Below are positions 46,253 through 55,638 of a stretch of DNA of 64,000 nt, piece after piece (positions within the stretch are counted from its first letter, which is position 1; each line of letters opens with the position of its first letter). Below the pieces are notes generated by a model. It was not told the origin of the DNA and searched no databases. It worked only from the letters and a program-made list of their open reading frames with translations. The stretch covers positions 4,022,001 to 4,086,000 of the forward strand of contig NZ_JAUALB010000001.1 in assembly GCF_030345795.1 (NCBI RefSeq), read 5' to 3'. The DNA comes from Micromonospora sp. WMMA1363 (GTDB lineage: Bacteria > Actinomycetota > Actinomycetes > Mycobacteriales > Micromonosporaceae). Both the position numbers and the translations under genes were made by a program.

Positions 46253-48217
46253 ATGGTGGACGATCACGCCAACCGCTCGTACGCGCCCGGCCAGCAGCCG
46301 GAGCGGGAGCCGGAGCGGGACATTGAACCACTATGGCCGGGCGCCCAGGCCGATCCGGCGCCCTCGTGGACGCCAGCGCCGGGCACCCCCGGCCAGCCCT
46401 CCTCACCCGCAGACGACCCGTGGCTCCGCAGCGGGGTGCCGATGCCGGGCATCTGGACGACGGTCGGCCCACCCGGAGCCCTCCGCCCCTGGGCCGCCGA
46501 CGCGAACCCCGGCCTGGCCGGTGGGGCAACCGGCCCGGCACCGGACTCCGGTACGCCGTCGGGCTGGGCGCCCGCCGAAGGCCTCTCGTCGGGCTGGGCA
46601 CCTGGTGGCACACCCGCGTCGGACTGGACGCCCCGGGATCTCCCCCCACCACCGCCATCCGGCGACCTCACCTGGCGGGACCGGCAGACACCGCCGTCCG
46701 TGCCGACGTCGGGGACGAGCCGACCCGGCGCGTACCCGGCCCCGAGCGGTGGCGGACACAGCTTTCCCACGCCGGACGCCGGCCCGGCCTTCCCGCCCCC
46801 GCCCGACGGCCCGGATGGTGGCGGCGGCAGGACGGTCGGCCGCCCGGCCGAGTCCCCCTGGGCCCACCCACCGCAGCGGCCCGCACCGGCCAGATCCCCC
46901 GGTGATCCGTCAACCGTCACCCGAGCGGCGCCCGCCGCACCCGCCACCCCGGCCACCGGGGCCACCGCACCGGCCGAGCCGGGCACGTCGGCCGCCCCCT
47001 GCTGGGGCGCGCACGCCACCGGCGTTCCCACCGCCCCCGCGTGGGCCACGCCCAGCGAGACGGTGCCGGCCGCGACACCACCCTGGCCGGGGGCTGTCGG
47101 CCGGTCCGACGACCCGGGAACGGCCGCCGCCGGCGACCCGCCCGCCGTCCCACCACCCGGCCCCTTCCCACCCCAGCCCGGTGGGTATTCAGCACCGTGG
47201 CAGCGGGGCCCGGCGGTGCAGTCGGGGCACCAGCCGGCGGTCGAGCGCGCCCAGCCGGCGCACCCCCCGGCGGGGTGGAGTCCCCCCGTCGGCATCCCGC
47301 CCACCGCGGAGGACTTCGCCCGGCGCCGGCAGATGCCGCCGGCGGATCCGGTGGCCACGATGGGCGTCCGCGCGGTGGCGAACCGGGTCGGCCTACGCCT
47401 GCCGCCCAGCCGGCACGAGCAGGAACTGCGGCGAGACATCGAGATGGTCCGCCGCAACTTCGGTGGCCTGCGGCAGGTGACCGTGGTCAACCCGAAGGGC
47501 GGCGCGGGCAAAACCGTCGCCATTCTGCTGCTCGCCATGACGTTCGGTCAGAAGCGTGGCGGCTACGTGCTGGCCTGGGACAACAACGAGACGCAGGGCA
47601 CCCTGGGCATGCGCGCCCAGCAGGACTTCCACGCCCGGACCGTGCGGGACCTGCTGCGGGACCTGAACCAATTCCACGGCTCACACGGGCGGGTCGGCGA
47701 CCTGTCGCAATACGTCCGCTCGCAGGGCGAGGGGATGTTCGACGTCCTCGCCTCGGACGAGTCGGCAACCGGCGGTGAAATGCTCACCGCGGACGCGTTC
47801 GCGGAGATCCGTGAGGTGGTCAGCCGCTTCTACAAGCTGATCTTCGTGGACACCGGCAACAACGTCCGGGCGCAGAACTGGCAGGCCGCGATGGACGCCA
47901 CCGACCAGTTGGTGGTCACGATGTCCGCGCGTAACGACTCGGCCGAGACGGCCGCCCGAATGCTCGACCATCTGGAGCAGAGCGGACGGCAACGGCTGGT
48001 CCGTCAGGCGGTGACGGTGGTCTCGATGCCACCGTCACGCAAGGAAATCGACCTGCCAGCCATCCAGGGACACTTCTCGGCTCGGACGCGGGCGGTGCTG
48101 CTCGCCCCGTACGAGCGGCTCATCGACACCGGCGAGCCGCTTCGGTACGGCGGGCTCTCCACCGCTACCCGGGACGCCTGGCTGAAGATCGCCGCTGCCG
48201 TCGCCGAGGGCCTCTGA
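46253..48217 (+). CDS. MinD/ParA-like ATPase with a long Pro-rich N-terminus
   Basis: A 654-residue protein. Residues 1-395 are low-complexity, rich in Pro, Gly, Ala and Thr. From about 400 a MinD-like ATPase follows: VTVVNPKGGAGKTVAILLLA (P-loop near 415-421), LIFVDTGNNVRAQNWQAAMDATDQLVV and a C-terminal helix. This architecture is common in actinobacteria among proteins linked to type VII secretion or envelope functions, but no secretion genes are adjacent. ATG start behind GGGGGAGGAA. Confidence 0.85.
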   Translation: MVDDHANRSYAPGQQPEREPERDIEPLWPGAQADPAPSWTPAPGTPGQPSSPADDPWLRSGVPMPGIWTTVGPPGALRPWAADANPGLAGGATGPAPDSGTPSGWAPAEGLSSGWAPGGTPASDWTPRDLPPPPPSGDLTWRDRQTPPSVPTSGTSRPGAYPAPSGGGHSFPTPDAGPAFPPPPDGPDGGGGRTVGRPAESPWAHPPQRPAPARSPGDPSTVTRAAPAAPATPATGATAPAEPGTSAAPCWGAHATGVPTAPAWATPSETVPAATPPWPGAVGRSDDPGTAAAGDPPAVPPPGPFPPQPGGYSAPWQRGPAVQSGHQPAVERAQPAHPPAGWSPPVGIPPTAEDFARRRQMPPADPVATMGVRAVANRVGLRLPPSRHEQELRRDIEMVRRNFGGLRQVTVVNPKGGAGKTVAILLLAMTFGQKRGGYVLAWDNNETQGTLGMRAQQDFHARTVRDLLRDLNQFHGSHGRVGDLSQYVRSQGEGMFDVLASDESATGGEMLTADAFAEIREVVSRFYKLIFVDTGNNVRAQNWQAAMDATDQLVVTMSARNDSAETAARMLDHLEQSGRQRLVRQAVTVVSMPPSRKEIDLPAIQGHFSARTRAVLLAPYERLIDTGEPLRYGGLSTATRDAWLKIAAAVAEGL

Positions 48218-48265
48218 CGCACGGCGCGGGCTGGCCCGGGAGTGAGGCCGGCCCGCACCGCACGG

Positions 48266-48694
48266 TCAGTTGCTGGCCAGCGCGTCCGCCGCGGCCGGAT
48301 CGCAGTCGCGGAGGAACTGGGCGCAGCGTGCCGCCTCGTCCGCCTCACCGATGGCGTCGGCGGCCCGGCTCAGCACGTAGAGGCAGCGCAGGAAGCCCTG
48401 GTTCGGCTCGTGCGACCACGGCACCGGGCCATGCCCCTTCCAGCCGCTGCGACGCAGTTGGTCGAGGCCGCGGTGGTAGCCGGTGCGGGCGTACGCGTAC
48501 GCCGGGACGATCTGGCCCGCCGCGAACGAGCGCGCCGCCAGCGCGGCCCAGCCCGCGCTGAACGTCGGAAAACGCGCCGCCACCTCGGCGAACGCCTCGT
48601 CACTGCCGGCCTCCTCGGCAGCGGCCAGCGCGGCTTCGGCCTCGACGTGCGCGGACAGGAGAGTGGCCGGTGGTTCCGGCAACAGGTTCTGCAT
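48266..48694 (-). CDS. DUF3151 family protein
   Basis: A 142-residue protein that begins MQNLLPEPPATLL, the characteristic start of actinobacterial DUF3151 proteins; therefore ATG 48694 is preferred over an upstream ATG at 48706. All-helical with GYHRGLDQLRRSGWKGHGPVPWSHEPNQGFLR and a C-terminal AARCAQFLRDCDP. Conserved in actinobacteria, usually beside fba as here (about 1.6 kb away). Function unknown. Confidence 0.88.
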   Translation of the reverse strand: MQNLLPEPPATLLSAHVEAEAALAAAEEAGSDEAFAEVAARFPTFSAGWAALAARSFAAGQIVPAYAYARTGYHRGLDQLRRSGWKGHGPVPWSHEPNQGFLRCLYVLSRAADAIGEADEAARCAQFLRDCDPAAADALASN

Positions 48695-48931
48695 CGCCCC
48701 ATTCAACCCGCTTCGCGGCGCGACACGCGAGAGGGTCGGCGGAGCCGGTTGACTGAACGGGTGAGGAGTTGGTCACGCCTGCGGCCCATGCCGGCACGGG
48801 GCAGTTTCCACTACAACTATTAGTCCGGAACCTCCCCAGGACCCGGTTTCGCAGGGGCCCGGCGGTCGCACCCGTCGGGCCCCTGCCCGTAGGGCCTGGT
48901 TCGGCTTGCCCGCACCGGGCAGGATGAGCCG

Positions 48932-50221
48932 GTGCCGACCCCACCACCCACAGACGTCATCGAGCCACACACCTGGAACGACGAGGTGCAGACCCGCGCC
49001 GAGTTCGACCAGCGGCTGGCCAGCGGAATCCTCACCGGGCTGACCGTGCAGGGGCTCCGGCTCGACCTCGATCCCCCCGACCTCACCGGCGTCACCGTCG
49101 CCGACACGCTCTTCGTCGGCTGCCGGTTCGCCTCCCGGGAGGTCGGCGCTGACCTGGTCCGGCGCGGCGCGGACGTGGTGCCTCCCTTCTCCGAGCTGCC
49201 GTACCCGACGCAGCCGTCGCACCTCTACACCCCGGAGGACCTGGCCGCCGGGTTCGCCGAGGCGGGCTTCGCCGGGATGTACGACACCCGCGTGTACGCG
49301 CACTTCCGGGCGCACGGCGGGGCGCTGCCGGATGTCCGGGAGGCGCTCGGCCAGCGGCTCCACGACCACGGGGTGGACAACGCCCTCGCCGACGCCACCC
49401 GCACCTGGCTCGCCACCCATGGTCCCCAGTCGGTGGTCGGCATCATGGGCGGGCACGCTGTGCCGCGCGGCAGCGCGCCGTACCGGATGGCTGCCGTGCT
49501 GGGCCGCGAACTGGCCCGGGCTGACCGGCTGGTGGTGACCGGTGGCGGCCCCGGCGTGATGGAGGCGGCGAACCTCGGGGCGTACCTCGCGCCGCGCCCG
49601 GCCGACGACCTGGATGCGGCGATCGACCTGCTGGCCGCGGCGCCGGACTTCACCGATCACGACCGTTACACGGCGGCGGCGCTGCACGTCCGGGAGCTGT
49701 TCGGCCCGCCGCTGCCGCCGCCGGGCGGCAACAGCGACGCGGCGAGCCCGTCCCGCGCCGACTCCGCCGCCCTCGCGACCGGCGAGCTGGACTGGGCCCG
49801 CAGCGGTGGGCTCGCCGTCCCGACCTGGCTGTACGGGCACGAACCCGCGAACCTCTTCGCCGGGCGGATCGCGAAGTACTTCTCGAACGCCATCCGGGAG
49901 GACACGATCCTGCGACTGGCCCGGGGCGGCATCGTGTTCGCGCCCGGCCGGGCCGGCACCGTGCAGGAGGTGTTCCAGGCGGCGACGAAGACCTACTACG
50001 GCACCGACGGGGCCAGCGGCGCGTACGTGTTCCTGGACCGCGCGTACTGGACGGCGGAGTTGCCGGTCGAATCGTTGCTGCGGCCGTTGCTGGCCGCCTC
50101 CCCGTTCGGGAACCTGTCCCCCACGGTGCACCTCACCGACGACATCCGTGAGGCCGTGCAGCTCCTGGTTGGATCAGGCCCCCTGGTCAGCGCCTCAGGT
50201 AACGGAAGGGGCCGCTCCTGA
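48932..50221 (+). CDS. LOG-family (lysine decarboxylase-like) protein
   Basis: A 429-residue protein. The C-terminal 290 residues contain the Rossmann-like LOG domain: SVVGIMGGHAVPRGS, LVVTGGGPGVMEAANLGAYL and the PGGxGTxxE motif as FAPGRAGTVQEVFQ (one Gly replaced by Arg). The N-terminal 150 residues form a separate region with RAEFDQRLASGILTGLTVQG, seen in large actinobacterial LOG proteins. It may hydrolyse nucleoside monophosphates. GTG start. Confidence 0.85.
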   Translation: MPTPPPTDVIEPHTWNDEVQTRAEFDQRLASGILTGLTVQGLRLDLDPPDLTGVTVADTLFVGCRFASREVGADLVRRGADVVPPFSELPYPTQPSHLYTPEDLAAGFAEAGFAGMYDTRVYAHFRAHGGALPDVREALGQRLHDHGVDNALADATRTWLATHGPQSVVGIMGGHAVPRGSAPYRMAAVLGRELARADRLVVTGGGPGVMEAANLGAYLAPRPADDLDAAIDLLAAAPDFTDHDRYTAAALHVRELFGPPLPPPGGNSDAASPSRADSAALATGELDWARSGGLAVPTWLYGHEPANLFAGRIAKYFSNAIREDTILRLARGGIVFAPGRAGTVQEVFQAATKTYYGTDGASGAYVFLDRAYWTAELPVESLLRPLLAASPFGNLSPTVHLTDDIREAVQLLVGSGPLVSASGNGRGRS

Positions 50222-50242
50222 CCGCCATCGGCGCCGCACGCG

Positions 50243-50278
50243 CCGACGGCCGGCCCCGGAGCGGGAGCCTGCCGTCGG
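50243..50278. terminator. Bidirectional terminator hairpin between convergent genes
   Basis: CCGACGGC at 50243-50250 pairs with GCCGTCGG at 50271-50278, between the convergent ends of the LOG gene and the aldolase gene. Confidence 0.5.
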
Positions 50279-50292
50279 GACGCGTCGGACGA

Positions 50293-51315
50293 TCAGGTCA
50301 TTTTGGTGCCGGTGGAACGCAGGTGCTCGCAGGCGTCGACCACCCGAGCGGCCATGCCGGCCTCGGCGGCCTTGCCCCAGACCCGGGGGTCGTACATCTT
50401 CTTGTTGCCGACCTCACCGTCGACCTTCAGCACGCCGTCGTAGTTGCGGAACATGTGGTCCGCGACCGGACGGGAGAAGCAGTACTGCGTGTCGGTGTCG
50501 ATGTTCATCTTCACCACGCCGTAGTCCAGCGCCTCCCGGATCTCCGACAGCAGCGAGCCGGAGCCGCCGTGGAAGACCAGGCTCAGCGGCTTCTCCTTGC
50601 CGTACTTGGCACCAACCGCCTCCTGAATCTGCCTCAGCACCTCGGGGCGGAGCTTGACGTTGCCCGGCTTGTAGACGCCGTGCACATTGCCGAAGGTCAG
50701 CGCCGCCATGTAGCGGCCCTTCTCGCCCAGACCGAGCGCTTCGACCATGGCCAGGCCATCCTCGACGGTAGTGTAGAGCTTCTCGTTGATGGCGTTCTCG
50801 ACGCCGTCCTCCTCGCCACCGACGACACCGACCTCGATCTCCAGGACGATCCTGCCCTTGGCCGCCTCGGTGAGCAGCTGCTCGGCGATCTCCAGGTTCT
50901 CCGCGACCGGAACCGCCGAGCCATCCCACATGTGCGACTGGAACAGCGGCTCCTGGCCCGCCTTCACCCGCTCCTGCGAGATGCCCATCAGCGGGCGGAC
51001 GAACGTGTCCAGCTTGTCCTTCGGGCAGTGGTCGGTGTGCAGGGCGATGTTGACCGGATACTTCTTGGCGACCTCGTGCGCGTACGCCGCGAACGCCACC
51101 GCGCCGGTGACCATGTCCTTCACCGAGGGACCGGACAGGTACTCCGCGCCACCCGTGGAGACCTGGATGATGCCGTCACTCTCCGCATCGGCGAAGCCCT
51201 TCAGCGCCGCGTTGAGGGTCTGCGAGGAGGTCACGTTGATCGCGGGGTACGCGAACCGGCCTGCCTTGGCGCGGTCCAGCATCTCCGCGTAGGCCTCGGG
51301 GGAAGCGATGGGCAT
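50293..51315 (-). CDS. fba: Class II fructose-bisphosphate aldolase
   Basis: A 340-residue zinc-dependent aldolase of glycolysis and gluconeogenesis. Visible zinc and catalytic motifs are ALHTDHCPKDKLDTF, EIEVGVVGGEEDG, FGNVHGVYKPG and LVFHGGSGSL, then VVKMNIDTDTQY. Length is normal. ATG start with GGAGCG upstream. Ends 15 bases after a shared terminator hairpin. Confidence 0.97.
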   Translation of the reverse strand: MPIASPEAYAEMLDRAKAGRFAYPAINVTSSQTLNAALKGFADAESDGIIQVSTGGAEYLSGPSVKDMVTGAVAFAAYAHEVAKKYPVNIALHTDHCPKDKLDTFVRPLMGISQERVKAGQEPLFQSHMWDGSAVPVAENLEIAEQLLTEAAKGRIVLEIEVGVVGGEEDGVENAINEKLYTTVEDGLAMVEALGLGEKGRYMAALTFGNVHGVYKPGNVKLRPEVLRQIQEAVGAKYGKEKPLSLVFHGGSGSLLSEIREALDYGVVKMNIDTDTQYCFSRPVADHMFRNYDGVLKVDGEVGNKKMYDPRVWGKAAEAGMAARVVDACEHLRSTGTKMT

Positions 51316-51444
51316 GTCGAACGCTCCTTACTTACCACTCTCGGCCGCAGCCGGCCGCTGTTGTCCTTGTGCGCCGGACCGCGCTGTCCACCGCCGGCAG
51401 TATCCCGTAGCAGGCGCCGGACGGCACAACCGGCCCGGGTGCGG

Positions 51445-51828
51445 TCATCTCCGCTCCCCGGTGTCCGGCACGACGATGCTGATCAGCCAGGTCACCACGG
51501 CCATCACGATCGCGCCCCAGAACGCCGCCCAGAAACCGTTCACCTGAAACGGAAGGTCCAGCGCCCGAGCGATCCGGTCGGTGAGCAGAAAGAGCAGAGC
51601 GTTCACCACCAGCGCGAACAGCCCGAGGGTGAGCAGGTAGAAGACACAGCCCACAATTATGATCAGCGGCTTGAGTACGGCGTTGACCACACCGAAGATC
51701 AGTGCCACGGCGACCAGGGTGAGGGCCGTGTTCGCGCCGGACCGGCCGCTGACCTCCACACCGGGCACGATGAGCGTGGTGATCCACAACGCGACCGCAG
51801 TGGTCGCCAGCCGGATCAGGAAGCCCAT
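51445..51828 (-). CDS. Four-helix small membrane protein (phage holin family IV/DUF360-like)
   Basis: A 127-residue protein with four predicted membrane helices: IRLATTAVALWITTLIVPGV, NTALTLVAVALIFGVVNAVL, IIIVGCVFYLLTLGLFALVV and AFWGAIVMAVVTWLISIVVP. It matches the bacterial family named after mycobacteriophage holins (PF04020 type), which are mostly chromosomal and of unknown role. The ATG at 51828 fits the family start. Confidence 0.85.
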   Translation of the reverse strand: MGFLIRLATTAVALWITTLIVPGVEVSGRSGANTALTLVAVALIFGVVNAVLKPLIIIVGCVFYLLTLGLFALVVNALLFLLTDRIARALDLPFQVNGFWAAFWGAIVMAVVTWLISIVVPDTGERR

Positions 51829-51974
51829 GCACCCATCGTGGCACCGGGTACTGGAACGTGGGACACATTCCGGTTTCCCGGCGGGCGGCGCCGTTCGGCC
51901 GGCTTTGAGCGCGGATGGTGACCAGCCCCGTACGGTGTGTGGGTAGCTGTCGGTAGGAGATCCAGGGAGGGACG

Positions 51975-52187
51975 ATGGGTCAGCCCGACGAGGACTTCGC
52001 CCCGAGCGACCACCTCGCTCCGGAGGAGCGGGACCTGGAGGCGGAGCCGGCCGACGCGGTCGAGCAGGCGGCGGTGATCGTCCCGGACGAGGTGGACGGG
52101 GAGCCGCACCGCGGGCTGGAGGTCGACGACTGGGACGCGATGGAGCAGGCCCGGGTCGTCGCCGGCGACGAGGACGACTACCGCTGA
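51975..52187 (+). CDS. Small acidic protein
   Basis: A 70-residue protein with many Asp and Glu residues (MGQPDEDFAPSDHLAPEERD; VDDWDAMEQARVVAGDEDDYR). No domain is recognised; I believe similar short acidic proteins occur in related actinomycetes. ATG start behind a strong GGGAGGGA. A hairpin at 52311-52335 could end the transcript. Confidence 0.75.
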   Translation: MGQPDEDFAPSDHLAPEERDLEAEPADAVEQAAVIVPDEVDGEPHRGLEVDDWDAMEQARVVAGDEDDYR

Positions 52188-52519
52188 GACGTCGCAGTTC
52201 CCCACTCCTCGACGCCCGGTGGATGAGGTCGGCGACGCGGAGCGGGGCACACACCTCGTACGTCACCGCGCCTTTCCGCACCAAAGGGACGGTAGAGACC
52301 AGCGAATCAACCGGCTTCGGTTCGACCGGAGCCGGCGCCCACACCTGGCGCGCTGGACGCCGTCACCACACGTGACGGCGGACCGGCCGTTACAGGTGGA
52401 CTCGGTCAGCCGTTCGGATCATGTTGACCGGCAGCAACCTTCCCGGGGCAGCGGCAACACTTAAGGACTCATTAAGATCCGCTGGCCAGCTTTGCTGACC
52501 CCTCATCCGAAGGAACTCC
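52188..52519. other. Gap with a hairpin and the surface-protein promoter region
   Basis: CCGGCTTCGG at 52311-52320 can pair with CCGGAGCCGG ending at 52335, a possible terminator of the small acidic gene. A TAAGAT -10-like hexamer lies about 40 bases before the surface-protein start (52473-52478), without a convincing -35. No gene is seen. Confidence 0.4.
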
Positions 52520-54072
52520 ATGCTCAAGCACTCGACCCGGCGCTGGCTCGCCGGGCTGGGCGTCGTAGGCGCGTTCGTCGCCGCCTCCGCCACCCCCGCC
52601 TTCGCCGAGGAAAGCGGGGACGAGGTCTTCTCTTCGCGAACAACGCCCTCCTGGCACCCGATGGTGGCCCGAAGTCCGTCACGCTGTATGCCTTCACCGA
52701 GTCCTTCCCCGAGGACCTGACGGTCACGGTCGACCGGGGCACGGTCAACGACTTCGCCGACGTCAGCCTCACCCACACCCGGGCCGACTGCACCGAGACG
52801 GCAAGCAGCATCACCTGCGATCTCAAGGGCGGAGAGGTCATCGACTTCCTGCTCGACCTGACCGTCGAGGCCAAGGACTCCGCGGGCGCCGGCGACACGG
52901 GCGAGCTGACCTTCACCGTCGACGCCAAGGGTGAAGAGAGCGTCCGCACCACGGCGACGGTTGAGATCGGAGAGGGTATCGACCTGACGGCACAGGAAAG
53001 CTTCGCGTTCTCCGGCGCACCGGGTACGTCGAAGAAGGCCCCGCTCGGCGTGTCGAACGTCGGTAAGACGACCGCCCGCGACGCGGTGCTGTTCCTTGCG
53101 ATGACTCCGGGACTCGCTCCGGCGGAGCGCCACTCGAACTGCTCCTACCTCTTCGCGCTCGGCACCCAGTTCGCCCAGTGCACTGTCGGCGAGATCGCGC
53201 CTGGTGCTGTTCTTCAGCTCGATGACTCGTCCGCGCTGAAGATCGTCGACGATGCCTGGGCGCCGGGCGAGCAGTACGGCACGGCGGTGTGGTTCGGCAG
53301 CGGCGACTGGTCGGAGTTCCTGACGGAGTTTCCCATCCCGACCGAAGAGTGGCAGAAGGGGAGCGGGGACGCCCTGGAGTTGGTGTCGGCCGTGATGACC
53401 ACGGCCGCTCGCGGGCTCAAGCAGGTCGATACCGATCCGTCGAACAACATCACCGAGATCCTGGCGACCGTCAAGGGCGACCAGCACGCGGACGCCGCCG
53501 CCACCGGCGCGGAGGTCGCCGGATCGGTCGGCGAAACGGTGACCGCGAAGGTCGGTTTCGTGAACAACGGCCCCGCCATGATCAACACTTACCTGCCGGG
53601 TGAGCTCACCACCACCGCCGAGGTCACCATTCCCGCGGGCGCGACCGCCGTGGCCGCGCCGGAGAGCTGCGCGCCGGTCAACGGCGACGACATCGGCGGG
53701 TTCGGCGAGCCCGGCGGACGTGTCTACTTCTGTGAGTGGTTCGACGTTCTGCGCAAGGGTGAAGCCGCCCTCCTCGAGTTCGGTCTGCGGATCGACAAGC
53801 TTTCCGGTGCCGCCGGCTCCGTCGAGCTGCTGCACTTCGATTTCGGCGATGACGACAGCCGCGTCGCCGATCTGAACCCGAACAACGATGTCGCCCCGTT
53901 CGCCCTCAAGGGCGCGGCCGGTGGCCAGGGCGGCGGCGACGGGGACGGCCCGACCCTGCCGATCACCGGTGCCAACGCCGGCCTGATCGCCGGCATCGGC
54001 GGCGTGCTGCTCGCCGCCGGCGCGGCCGGCTTCGTGGTGGCCCGCCGACGGAAGACCCGTTTCGTGGCCTGA
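52520..54072 (+). pseudogene. Sortase-anchored (LPXTG-type) surface protein, one frameshift
   Basis: ATG 52520 (AAGGA upstream) encodes a clear signal peptide, RRWLAGLGVVGAFVAASATPAFA, cleaved before Glu-Glu-Ser. Near 52628 a one-base shift moves to the frame of the long mature part: LFANNALLAPDGGPKS, several beta-sandwich modules (DUF11-like; TDPSNNITEILATV; GDDDSRVADLNPNND), a Gly/Asp linker, and the C-terminal LPITG sorting signal with a membrane helix and an RRRK tail. Total about 515 residues. The shift may be a sequencing error; otherwise the protein would not be secreted. Confidence 0.8.
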
Positions 54073-54087
54073 CGCCTCCCACCGCCC

Positions 54088-54122
54088 GGTGCCCCGCCGA
54101 CCCGCGTGGTCGGCGGGGCACC
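54088..54122 (+). terminator. Strong intrinsic hairpin after the surface-protein gene
   Basis: A perfect 15-bp stem: GGTGCCCCGCCGACC at 54088-54102 and its complement at 54108-54122 with loop CGCGT, 16 bases after the stop. Confidence 0.85.
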
Positions 54123-54174
54123 GCCGTCAGGGGCGCCGTAAAGGGGACGACACAAGATCGACCTGGCTGGGACC

Positions 54175-55638
54175 ATGGGCGGCGTGCTGCTCACCGTCTC
54201 CACCACCCACCGGCCGGCGACCGACCTCGGTCACCTGCTGGTGAAGCACCCGGACCGCGCGCACTCCTTCGACGTGCCCACCGGCACCGCGCACGTCTTC
54301 TATCCCGAGGCCGGCGAGGACCGCTGCACCGCCGCCCTGCTGCTCGAGGTGGACCCGCTACGCCTCGCGGGGGCGCGCGGCAAGGGTCGGCAGGCGGCAC
54401 CGGCCCCCGAAAGCTTCACCCTCGGGCGCTACGTCAACGACCGACCGTACGCCGCGTCCAGCCTGCTCTCCTCGGCTCTGTCCCGCGTCTACCGGTCGGC
54501 TCTGCGCGGCGAGTCCCGGGAGCGGCCGGAGCTGGCACGGACGCCCATCCCCCTCACGGTCCGCGTGCCGGTGCTGCGGTGCCGGGGTGGCGCGGACGTG
54601 GCGGTACGGATGTTCGGCCCGCTCGGCTGGACGGTCGACGCCATCCCGATCCCGCTCGACGGGGAGCACCCCGAGTGGGGGGACAGCCGGTACGTGGACC
54701 TCACGCTGACCGGCACACTGCGGGTCGCCGACGCCCTGAACCACCTGTACGTGCTGCTGCCGGTGCTGGACGACGCGAAGCACTACTGGGTCGCCCCGGA
54801 TGAGGTGGACAAGTTGCTCCGGGCCGGTGCCGGTTGGCTGGCCGGCCACCCCGAACGCAGCATGATCACGCGCCGATACCTGGCGCACCGGCGCGCGTTG
54901 GCCGGGCAGGCCCTGGCACGTCTCGCCGAGCAGCGCCTCACCGACGAGTCAGCCGCCGTCGACGCGGACACCATTGACACGGACAGCGTTGAGGCGGCCG
55001 ACGCGGCGACCGCCCCGGCCCGGCTCTCACTCGCCGTGCGGCGGCGGGAGGTCGTGCACGCGGCGCTGGCCGCAGCTGGCGCGAACCGCGTGCTGGACCT
55101 GGGCTGCGGCGGCGGGGCACTGCTCGCGACGCTGGTGGGCGATAGCCGGTTCACCGAAATCGTCGGCACCGACGTGTCCACCCACGCGCTCGACCTCTCC
55201 GCCCGGCGACTGAGGCTGGACCGCCTGCCGGAGCGGCGACGCAACCGGATCCGGCTCTGGCAGTCCGCGCTGACCTACCGGGACGACCGGCTGCGCGGAT
55301 ACGACGCGGCGGTGCTGATGGAGGTGATCGAGCATGTCGACCCGGCCCGACTGCCCGCGCTGGAGGACACCGTGTTCGGCCACGCCCAGCCAGCCACAGT
55401 CGTGGTGACGACGCCGAACTCGGAGTACAACGTGTGCTACGAAGGCTTGGCCGCCGGCCGCTTCCGGCACGCCGACCACCGGTTCGAGTGGACTCGCGCC
55501 GAGTTCGCCGACTGGGTCGCCCGGGTCGGATCGACCTACGGCTACGCGGCGGCGCGGCGCGGGATCGGCGACGAGGACCCCGAAGTGGGGGCGCCGACCC
55601 AGCTCGCCGTGTTCACCCGGACGGAGGCCGACCGATGA
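54175..55638 (+). CDS. hen1: 3' terminal RNA ribose 2'-O-methyltransferase Hen1
   Basis: A 487-residue bacterial Hen1. The N-terminal half (VSTTHRPATDLGHLLVKHPDR, YVNDRPYAASSLLSSAL) is the bacterial-specific domain; the C-terminal half is the methyltransferase with VLDLGCGGGALLATL, and the metal-binding EVIEHVDP and ADHRFEWTRAEF. It methylates the 2'-OH of the broken RNA end so that repaired RNA resists renewed cleavage. The start may instead be GTG 54184. Coupled to pnkp by ATGA. Confidence 0.93.
   Translation: MGGVLLTVSTTHRPATDLGHLLVKHPDRAHSFDVPTGTAHVFYPEAGEDRCTAALLLEVDPLRLAGARGKGRQAAPAPESFTLGRYVNDRPYAASSLLSSALSRVYRSALRGESRERPELARTPIPLTVRVPVLRCRGGADVAVRMFGPLGWTVDAIPIPLDGEHPEWGDSRYVDLTLTGTLRVADALNHLYVLLPVLDDAKHYWVAPDEVDKLLRAGAGWLAGHPERSMITRRYLAHRRALAGQALARLAEQRLTDESAAVDADTIDTDSVEAADAATAPARLSLAVRRREVVHAALAAAGANRVLDLGCGGGALLATLVGDSRFTEIVGTDVSTHALDLSARRLRLDRLPERRRNRIRLWQSALTYRDDRLRGYDAAVLMEVIEHVDPARLPALEDTVFGHAQPATVVVTTPNSEYNVCYEGLAAGRFRHADHRFEWTRAEFADWVARVGSTYGYAAARRGIGDEDPEVGAPTQLAVFTRTEADR

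Noticed and set aside
51445..51828. Phage holin as evidence for a prophage
   Set aside because: This family is widespread on actinobacterial chromosomes; there are no phage genes nearby.
52473..52478. TAAGAT as a definite promoter of the surface protein
   Set aside because: No convincing -35; kept only as a remark on the gap.
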